From positions 1 to 9,804 of the forward strand of contig JAFROU010000045.1 of the NCBI GenBank assembly GCA_017429465.1: 9,804 bases of DNA. Direction: 5' to 3'. Of the stretch, positions 5,187 through 9,804 are shown piece after piece; position 1 is the stretch's first letter; each line of letters opens with the position of its first letter. The position numbers and the translations under genes are program-made. Source of the DNA: Candidatus Saccharimonadota bacterium (GTDB lineage Bacteria; Patescibacteria; Saccharimonadia; Saccharimonadales; Nanosyncoccaceae). A model generated the notes under the pieces. The model did no database searches, was not told the DNA's origin, and saw nothing but the letters and a program-made list of their open reading frames with translations.

Positions 5187-6957
5187 TAGTATTCCTGCCG
5201 CCAAAGCCAAGAACATTAAGTATGCTTTTAAAGAGCTAATTAAATCTACAAAGAAATGGCACTGGTGGATTGCCTTCGCTTCGGTCCTTTCTGCCGCCTC
5301 CGCTATTGTCAATGTCTTTGTACCAAAAATTCTCGGCGACATGACGACCTCAGCCGTCGATAGCCTACAAACGACCGGCGCTGTCGACTGGGGACCAATT
5401 ACTAGCTCGCTCATCACGCTCATTATTCTTTTTGCTGTCACTAGCGTGCTTAATTATGGCCAAGGTCTCATCCTCGCCATCGTCACCGCTAAATATACAA
5501 AACTCCTTCGCGACCGCATCCTTGATAAAATTACGCGTCTACCAATTTCGTATTTTGATAAACATCAGTTTGGTGACACGCTCTCTCGTATGAGTAACGA
5601 TATCGACATCCTTGTGAACTCTTTCTCGCAAGAAATTGACGAAATTATTAGCAGCTTAGCCACACTAGTTGGCGTAACTATCATGATGGTGATCATTTCT
5701 GTTCCACTTTCCATTATCGCCTTTGTCACCATTCCACTTTCTGTCTTTTGCGTTGGAAAAATCACCACTTACGCCCAGAAGTTCTTTAGTGCCCAACAAA
5801 CCATCCTCGGCGAACTAAACAGCCACATTGAAGAAGACTATTCTGGACAACTCGTGATCAAAGCTAATTCCTATGAACCAACTGCCATCGAAAAATTCGA
5901 AGGCGTTAATAAACGATTAGCTGAAACCGCCAGAAAGGCCCAATTCTTCTCTTCGCTCTCAATGCCAGTCACGCATATCTTTACAAACTTAAGTTATGTA
6001 GCAATTTGTATCGCTGGTGGTTATTCCGTCATTAACGGCGGCATTACTATTGGTAATCTCCAGGCCTTTTTGCAATACACTTCAAGATTTAATCGTCCAA
6101 TTGCCGAGCTCGCCGAAACTACTGCCGTTATACAACTCATGCTCGCCGCTTCAGAACGTATCTTCGAATTTCTAAACGAAACCGAAGAGACCCCAGATTC
6201 CGAAAACGCGCAAACTATTAACAAAGTCAAAGGCGCAGTTGAATTTCACGATGTCTGTTTTAGCTACGATAAGATTAAGCCAATCATCAAAAACTTCTCA
6301 GCCAAAATCGAACCTGGCATGCAAGTAGCTATAGTTGGTCCAACTGGCGCTGGCAAAACTACCATTATCAATCTTTTGATGCGTTTTTACGATCCAGACT
6401 CTGGTTTTATTACAATTGACGGTGTTCCAACTAAAGAGATGAAGCGCTCTGACGTTCGTAAACTTTTTGGCATGGTTCTACAGGACACGTGGCTATTCTC
6501 TGGTACCGTGGAAGAAAACCTAAGCTACGGTAAACAAGATGCATCATTAGAAGAAATCAAACGCGCCGCCAAAACAAGCGATATTAATCACGTAATTGAA
6601 TCGTTGCCACACTCATACAAAACTATTATTTCTGAAGATTCGGATAATATTTCAGCTGGCGAAAAACAGCTTCTGACCATCGCCCGCGCCATGGTCGCTA
6701 ATCCGCCAATGATGATCTTAGACGAGGCTACTTCAAACGTTGATACCCGCACGGAACAGCTTATTCAAGACGCCTTCGAAAAATTAACTAGTGACCGCAC
6801 ATCCTTCGTGATTGCGCATCGCCTTTCCACTATCCGCAACGCCGATCTTATTCTAGTAATGCGAGATGGCAACATCGTCGAACAAGGGAATCACGAAAAG
6901 CTATTAAAAGCCGGCGGCTTCTACGCCGAACTATATAATTCACAATTTAAAGAATAA
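5173..6957 (+). CDS. ABC exporter half-transporter, catalytic partner of the preceding gene
   Basis: The protein is 594 residues with the same TMD-NBD order (TMD about 20-330, NBD about 350-590). Walker A is GPTGAGKTT (389-397), Q-loop Q437, Walker B ends ILDEAT with catalytic E518 after D517, and switch H549 lies in IAHRLSTI. The signature is altered to ISAGEKQ (493-499) instead of LSGGQ. These features are complementary to the upstream protein: its Walker motifs pair with the upstream SGGQ to make the consensus ATP site, and its weakened signature faces the degenerate site. This is strong evidence for an obligate heterodimer. The start is set by AAGGAGG (5160-5166) six bases before ATG, inside the end of the upstream gene, which favours coupled, near 1:1 synthesis. 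No clear hairpin terminator follows; the 96 bases downstream hold the next promoter. Confidence 0.95.
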   Translation: MPGPNSIPAAKAKNIKYAFKELIKSTKKWHWWIAFASVLSAASAIVNVFVPKILGDMTTSAVDSLQTTGAVDWGPITSSLITLIILFAVTSVLNYGQGLILAIVTAKYTKLLRDRILDKITRLPISYFDKHQFGDTLSRMSNDIDILVNSFSQEIDEIISSLATLVGVTIMMVIISVPLSIIAFVTIPLSVFCVGKITTYAQKFFSAQQTILGELNSHIEEDYSGQLVIKANSYEPTAIEKFEGVNKRLAETARKAQFFSSLSMPVTHIFTNLSYVAICIAGGYSVINGGITIGNLQAFLQYTSRFNRPIAELAETTAVIQLMLAASERIFEFLNETEETPDSENAQTINKVKGAVEFHDVCFSYDKIKPIIKNFSAKIEPGMQVAIVGPTGAGKTTIINLLMRFYDPDSGFITIDGVPTKEMKRSDVRKLFGMVLQDTWLFSGTVEENLSYGKQDASLEEIKRAAKTSDINHVIESLPHSYKTIISEDSDNISAGEKQLLTIARAMVANPPMMILDEATSNVDTRTEQLIQDAFEKLTSDRTSFVIAHRLSTIRNADLILVMRDGNIVEQGNHEKLLKAGGFYAELYNSQFKE

Positions 6958-7010
6958 TATTACAAAATAAACATAATAATTTTTAAAGACTAGCATTGTG
7001 TGTTTTCTTA

Positions 7011-7041
7011 TGCTATATTAAGGTCATTAATAATAAAGGAG
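7011..7041 (+). promoter_or_regulatory. Extended -10 promoter and Shine-Dalgarno that set the start at 7054
   Basis: TGC (7011-7013) plus TATATT (7014-7019) forms an extended -10, with transcription expected near 7026. AAAGGAG (7035-7041) follows, 12 bases before ATG 7054. Because these signals lie downstream of an in-frame GTG at 7000, they exclude GTG as the start: the promoter would fall inside the coding sequence and no ribosome site precedes GTG. The rest of the 6958-7053 gap is AT-rich with no hairpin that I can see. Confidence 0.65.
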
Positions 7042-7053
7042 TTATTAAAAACT

Positions 7054-7479
7054 ATGGAAGCTTTTGCGGCAACAAGTTCATACTCACCTTACCTCACAAC
7101 CACAACCGCTACCCCGGCTGTGTCTGGTGAAATGGGTATTTGGGGAATTATTTCATTGGTACTTGCCATCATCGGCGGTATCCTTGTCTACTTCCTATTT
7201 GTAAAAAGCAAAACCGAAGCAAAAGGTAAATTCTTAAAGTGGCTCAAGGAATTCTTAGCATTCAAGACCATGTGGATTGAAGGTATCATCAAAGTAACTT
7301 ACTACATTATGACTATCTTCATCGTTCTTTCTTCTTTCGGTCTTATCAGCACCAGCGTCCTTGGATTCTTCATTACATTGATTCTCGGACCAATCATCAT
7401 CCGCTTGATTTATGAAGCATCCATCATGTTCGTCATGATTTGGAAGAACACTGCTGACATCAACAAAAAGATGAAATAA
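7054..7479 (+). CDS. Small three-helix membrane protein, DUF4282-like
   Basis: From ATG 7054 the product is 141 residues. An N-terminal Ser/Thr-rich segment (SYSPYLTTTTATPAVS, about 10-24) precedes TM1 at about 27-50. A basic amphipathic linker (KSKTEAKGKFLKWLKEFLAF) then leads to a helical hairpin with TM2 at about 78-98 and TM3 at about 101-127. The end, RLIYEASIMFVMIWKNTADINK, resembles the C-terminus of DUF4282 proteins, where an Arg-x3-Glu pair (here R117 and E121) and an Asn-ending helix recur. The match is from memory of the family pattern and is tentative. No catalytic motif is visible. The gene has its own promoter and ends with tandem stops (TAA TAA) and a strong terminator, so it is a single-gene unit between the exporter and dTMP kinase. 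Role unknown. Confidence 0.82.
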   Translation: MEAFAATSSYSPYLTTTTATPAVSGEMGIWGIISLVLAIIGGILVYFLFVKSKTEAKGKFLKWLKEFLAFKTMWIEGIIKVTYYIMTIFIVLSSFGLISTSVLGFFITLILGPIIIRLIYEASIMFVMIWKNTADINKKMK

Positions 7480-7494
7480 TAACTAGGGTAGCTT

Positions 7495-7522
7495 AAATCC
7501 GGCAAATTCTTGCCGGATTTTT
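7495..7522 (+). terminator. Strong Rho-independent terminator after the DUF4282-like gene
   Basis: AAATCCGGCAA (7495-7505) pairs perfectly with TTGCCGGATTT (7510-7520) around an ATTC loop. The 11-bp stem has a central CCGG core and is followed by further T residues (five in a row, 7518-7522). It starts 16 bases after the stop codon. The following promoter begins two bases beyond the T run, so it insulates the dTMP kinase unit from upstream transcription. Confidence 0.92.
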
Positions 7523-7523
7523 G

Positions 7524-7539
7524 TGCTAAAATTTAAATT
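7524..7539 (+). promoter_or_regulatory. Extended -10 promoter giving a leaderless dTMP kinase mRNA
   Basis: TGC (7524-7526) plus TAAAAT (7527-7532) is an extended -10 whose last base lies eight bases before ATG 7540. The predicted start site is 7539-7540, so the mRNA would begin at or next to the start codon. No Shine-Dalgarno exists in the intervening TTAAATT. The -35 region would fall inside the terminator stem, with no recognisable -35 hexamer. The box shares GTGCTAWAATT with the flippase-like gene promoter. Confidence 0.6.
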
Positions 7540-8154
7540 ATGTATATTGTTATTGAAGGCCAAGATGCCACCGGAAAGGACACCCAGGCGCAAGCACTAG
7601 CCAATTACCTAAAAGAGCAAGGAAAAAACGTTGTCCTCTACGCCGAATCTGGCACCGCCTCAAAAGATCCGTTTATCGCAGAAATTGCCCGCCTTAATTA
7701 CGGTTCAAAACAAGACATTGACCATCGCACACGTGCACTATTATACGTCGTCAACCGCTATGAACAGTGGCGCAAGCTTGCTGAACCAGCGCTTAAAAAC
7801 AATGACATAGTAATTACTACTCGCAACTGGTTTTCTACATTAATTTATGAAGGTTATGGCGGCGGAGTGAGTCGCAGTCTAATTATTAAACTACACAAAC
7901 TAATCATGCCAGAACCATATTTTCACCCTGACAAGATTGTCATATTTACTTTGTCAGACAAAGACCGCAAAGAACGTCTGCTAGCGCAGGGAAGAAGTAA
8001 AGAAGAAGTTTTTAAATCTCAAAACGACGAGTTCCAAAAGAAACTAAATCGCGCATATTTGACCGTAGCAAAAGACTATGACGTACCGACACTCGATGCT
8101 GCCGGCAGTATTGAGGAAGTTCAGGCTAAACTCCGCAAATTATTTAATATTTAA
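7540..8154 (+). CDS. tmk: Divergent dTMP kinase (thymidylate kinase)
   Basis: The 204-residue P-loop kinase matches thymidylate kinase in length and layout. It would phosphorylate dTMP to dTDP with ATP in the cytoplasm, an essential step toward dTTP. The P-loop is GQDATGKDT (7-15) with K13. RALLYVVNRYEQW (65-77) corresponds to the helix carrying the family's nucleotide-binding Arg (R73). TTRNWFSTLIYEGYGGG (93-109) corresponds to the DR-x-x-x-S-x-x-A-Y-Q-G motif, keeping R95, S99, Y103 and G105 but with Thr94 in place of Asp. The usual REPGGT loop is reduced to AESGTAS (35-41). The LID region (QGRSKEEVFKSQNDEF) keeps an Arg. The product is therefore kinase-like and probably active, but a deoxynucleoside-monophosphate kinase with shifted specificity is possible. 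It is transcribed from its own promoter after a strong terminator, and translation is probably leaderless. Confidence 0.85.
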   Translation: MYIVIEGQDATGKDTQAQALANYLKEQGKNVVLYAESGTASKDPFIAEIARLNYGSKQDIDHRTRALLYVVNRYEQWRKLAEPALKNNDIVITTRNWFSTLIYEGYGGGVSRSLIIKLHKLIMPEPYFHPDKIVIFTLSDKDRKERLLAQGRSKEEVFKSQNDEFQKKLNRAYLTVAKDYDVPTLDAAGSIEEVQAKLRKLFNI

Positions 8155-8183
8155 TTGACGCCAAACTCCTTTCGCTTTATACT
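8155..8183 (+). promoter_or_regulatory. Sigma70 promoter of the secreted beta-repeat protein
   Basis: TTGACG (8155-8160) and TATACT (8178-8183) are separated by exactly 17 bases; each hexamer matches consensus at five of six positions. The -35 begins on the base right after the tmk stop codon. Transcription should start near 8190, giving an 18-base leader with GGAGGAG (8199-8205) very close to ATG 8208. No terminator separates tmk from this gene, so some readthrough is also likely. Confidence 0.8.
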
Positions 8184-8197
8184 AAAAGCAGTATAAA
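8176..8197. promoter_or_regulatory. Inverted repeat over the -10 and start site: candidate operator
   Basis: TTTATACT (8176-8183) and AGTATAAA (8190-8197) are perfect inverted arms of eight bases separated by AAAAGC. The left arm contains the complete -10 hexamer and the right arm begins at the predicted transcription start. Since only the right arm is transcribed, a DNA-binding dimer is more likely than an RNA hairpin. The arms differ from those of the palindrome at 2276-2295, so a different regulator would be expected. Confidence 0.5.
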
Positions 8198-8207
8198 TGG
8201 AGGAGAT

Positions 8208-9287
8208 ATGAAAAAAACAACAAACTTTCTGATGGCATTACTTTTGTCATTCATAGTGGCGCCACTACTAACAACCAACGTCCATGCCGAAAACTATGTC
8301 AAAGCAGATAACGATTTTACGTCCGCAGAAACTATCAACCACAGCTTCTTTATGGCCGGAAATAATATTACATCTAACGACAACGTGAATGGCATTCTCT
8401 TTGCTGCTGGTAACTCACTTAATACTGCTGGCAAGTCCGAATACGCAGCTTTTGCCGGTAACAGCGTGCTTATCACAGGTACCATTGAAAAAGACGCTTT
8501 TGCGGCCGGTAACATCCTCCGGGTTGAAAAAGCTACAATTGGTCGCGATCTCTATGTCGCCGGTAATTCTATTACTATTAACTCTAACCTTAATGGCAAT
8601 GTGTTTGCGGGTGGTAATAGTATAGTTTTTGGCAGTGACATCACCATTAACGGCAACGTTAAATTAAGTGCCGAAAGCATTTCCTTTAGCGGGCCAATCA
8701 CTATTAATGGCAAACTAGAATACAACGACAATGCCACTGTTACCGATTTAGATAGAGTATCAGCTAGTGAAACTACCACCTACCATGTAGAAGAAGCGTC
8801 AAAAAGTTCACTATTTGTTAGTACTTTAACTGTTGCCCTTGCTGGCGCCGCATCACTTACCCTAATTGCGATTATCATGCTAGCGCTCTTTCCAAAAATC
8901 TACGAAGGCACTACTAAAAAGAGCTCCGCTCCAGCTTTGCTCAAGCACCTGCTGGTTGGTCTTTGTTCCGCAATTGTCATCCCAACTATAGCTATCATTA
9001 TTCTACTCACAATTTGGGGAATTCCTATCAGTATAGTATTTATCGTAATCTACTGCTTACTACTTTATCTTTCTGAAGCCTTTTCTGGCATCCTACTTGG
9101 CAATGCAATCGTAACTAAACTATTCAAAGGCAAGAGTAATAAATATCTCGAAGCTCTAATTGGCATCTTCCTAATTGCACTAACCTCCATTATTCCATTT
9201 GCTGGTGCATTTATCTCACTTATAGCCACCTTTGTCGGCTTTGGTATCATCATTGAAATGATTTTTAGCTGCAGAAAAGCCAAATAA
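8208..9287 (+). CDS. Secreted bactofilin-like beta-repeat protein with C-terminal membrane domain
   Basis: The 359-residue protein starts with a signal peptide (KK head, hydrophobic core 8-22, likely cleavage after NVHA at about 27). Residues about 45-170 form roughly seven repeats of 16-19 residues, each opening with AGN or a variant: 50-52, 67-69, 83-85, 100-102, 118-120, GGN at 135-137 and AES at 154-156. The repeats alternate turns with Ile/Val-rich strands (SITINSNLNGNVFA), the pattern of bactofilin or polymer-forming beta-helices. A Ser/Thr-rich linker (about 175-200) joins four hydrophobic segments (about 203-229, 243-268, 271-300, 315-354) and a short basic tail. Classic bactofilins are cytosolic and lack both the signal peptide and the membrane domain, so here the beta-repeat domain should lie outside the membrane. 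A structural or surface role is likely; no enzyme motif is visible. Confidence 0.87.
   Translation: MKKTTNFLMALLLSFIVAPLLTTNVHAENYVKADNDFTSAETINHSFFMAGNNITSNDNVNGILFAAGNSLNTAGKSEYAAFAGNSVLITGTIEKDAFAAGNILRVEKATIGRDLYVAGNSITINSNLNGNVFAGGNSIVFGSDITINGNVKLSAESISFSGPITINGKLEYNDNATVTDLDRVSASETTTYHVEEASKSSLFVSTLTVALAGAASLTLIAIIMLALFPKIYEGTTKKSSAPALLKHLLVGLCSAIVIPTIAIIILLTIWGIPISIVFIVIYCLLLYLSEAFSGILLGNAIVTKLFKGKSNKYLEALIGIFLIALTSIIPFAGAFISLIATFVGFGIIIEMIFSCRKAK
8355..8717 (+). repeat. Tandem AGN-motif protein repeats of about 17 residues
   Basis: Within the secreted protein, codons for Ala/Gly-Gly-Asn recur at 8355, 8406, 8454, 8505, 8559 and 8610, with spacings of 51, 48, 51, 54 and 51 bases, followed by a degenerate copy at about 8667. 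The DNA copies (GCCGGAAAT, GCTGGTAAC, GCCGGTAAC, GGTGGTAAT) differ at synonymous positions, so the repeats are old and kept by selection on the protein rather than recently duplicated. Confidence 0.85.
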
Positions 9288-9804
9288 TGCACGAGAGCTG
9301 GAAGCCATTTTTAGAATCAGAATTCGCTAAGCCCTATTTTAAAGAGCTTAGTGAATTCCTCCATAACGAATACGAACATAAAACAATTTTTCCCAAAAAA
9401 GAACAGGTTTTTTCCGCCTTTACCACCGACCTAAACAAAGTCACCGTCGTCATCCTCGGCCAAGATCCGTATCACACACCAGGCGCCGCACATGGATTAG
9501 CTTTTTCAGTACCAAATTCTCAACCTATCCCGCCGTCTCTAGTAAATATTTACAAAGAAATTGATAATGATATTGGCCATCATGCCAACAAAACCGGCTA
9601 TCTTAAAAGTTGGCAAGAGCAAGGCGTTTTACTTTTAAATAATGTCCTGACCGTCGAAGCGCATACGGCCGGCTCACATCGTATTAAAGGCTGGGAAATT
9701 TTTACCGATGCTACCATTAAATACCTTTATGATGTTCGTCCGCATTTGGTATTTATTCTATGGGGCAGAGATGCCCGCAATAAAAAGCCTCTGATTGATC
9801 AGAC
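9287..9804 (+). CDS. ung: Uracil-DNA glycosylase, family 1 (3' end outside window)
   Basis: The ATG (9287-9289) shares one base with the preceding TAA stop (TAATG), a stop-start overlap that implies translational coupling. Some 172 codons are visible and none is a stop; the family is usually about 220-225 residues, so about 50 are missing. The catalytic water-activating motif GQDPYH is at 58-63 (D60), followed by GAAHGLAFSVP (66-76) with the uracil-stacking Phe. PPSLVNIYKEI (82-92) is the usual PPSL loop. GVLLLNNVLTVEAHTAGSH (113-131) carries the uracil-recognising N118, with Asn in place of the common Thr after it. VFILWGRDARNKK (155-167) is also typical. The DNA-intercalating HPSPLS loop lies beyond the window. 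The enzyme removes uracil from DNA in base-excision repair. It has no functional link to the upstream surface protein beyond cotranscription. Confidence 0.95.
   Translation, partial: MHESWKPFLESEFAKPYFKELSEFLHNEYEHKTIFPKKEQVFSAFTTDLNKVTVVILGQDPYHTPGAAHGLAFSVPNSQPIPPSLVNIYKEIDNDIGHHANKTGYLKSWQEQGVLLLNNVLTVEAHTAGSHRIKGWEIFTDATIKYLYDVRPHLVFILWGRDARNKKPLIDQ

Noticed and set aside
3794..5441. Several open frames on the minus strand opposite the ABC genes
   Set aside because: They lie antisense to strongly supported ABC domains, give low-complexity basic or hydrophobic translations and lack ribosome sites; these are shadows of codon bias.
7000..7053. GTG start giving an 18-residue longer DUF4282-like protein
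   Set aside because: The extension contains the extended -10 (7011-7019) and the AAAGGAG site (7035-7041); no Shine-Dalgarno precedes GTG 7000, and ATG 7054 is well placed.
1..9804. UGA recoding (Gracilibacteria-type code)
   Set aside because: All genes read through at full family length with standard code, all visible stops are TAA, and no gene needs TGA as sense.
1..9804. tRNA, rRNA, CRISPR, insertion sequence or riboswitch
   Set aside because: All intergenic gaps are under about 150 bases and are accounted for by promoters and a terminator; no cloverleaf, spaced repeat array or transposase was seen.

Overview
The window is an AT-rich (roughly 40% G+C by eye), densely packed bacterial segment carrying nine complete or nearly complete protein genes plus one truncated gene start. 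Spacers are short, Shine-Dalgarno sequences are canonical (AAAGGAG, AAGGGAG, AAGGAGG), every visible stop codon is TAA, and TGA is never needed as a sense codon. The small-genome style and the gene mix (CiaRH/OmpR-type two-component system, PF03706 flippase-like protein, heterodimeric ABC exporter, DUF4282-like protein, divergent dTMP kinase, secreted bactofilin-like protein, family 1 uracil-DNA glycosylase) fit a Saccharibacteria (TM7)-like candidate-phyla bacterium. That is an inference; a low-GC Gram-positive relative cannot be excluded from one window. Recoding of UGA, as in Gracilibacteria, is not supported.

Layout. At 1-75 (minus) lies the N-terminus of an exported or membrane protein, driven by a near-textbook sigma70 promoter. 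Divergent from it, 226-1802 encodes a response regulator and a histidine kinase with overlapping reading frames. A single-pass membrane protein of unknown function (1799-2203, minus) meets the kinase tail to tail. The two stop codons overlap, and the apparent terminator of the minus gene lies inside the kinase coding sequence (1737-1770). A divergent promoter region at 2204-2294 then leads into a three-gene unit: a polytopic flippase-like protein (2295-3419) and two ABC half-transporters (3426-5186, 5173-6957). The two NBDs have complementary degenerate and consensus residues, as in heterodimeric exporters. Next come a small three-helix membrane protein (7054-7479) with a strong terminator, dTMP kinase (7540-8154), a secreted beta-repeat protein with a C-terminal membrane domain (8208-9287) and, overlapping it by one base, ung (9287 to the window edge).

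Taken together, the first seven kilobases look like an envelope-stress or export block: a sensor pair beside a lipid-related membrane protein and an exporter. The last 2.3 kb mixes nucleotide and DNA maintenance with a surface protein. No mobile element, tRNA, rRNA or CRISPR array was seen.

The least ordinary signals are regulatory: (a) a 20-bp near-perfect palindrome lying over the -10 box and start codon of the flippase-like gene; (b) a second, unrelated palindrome over the -10 and start site of the surface-protein gene; (c) two genes whose extended -10 boxes (TGCTAWAAT) end only 7-8 bases before ATG without any Shine-Dalgarno, implying leaderless mRNAs; and (d) an antisense terminator embedded in a kinase gene.
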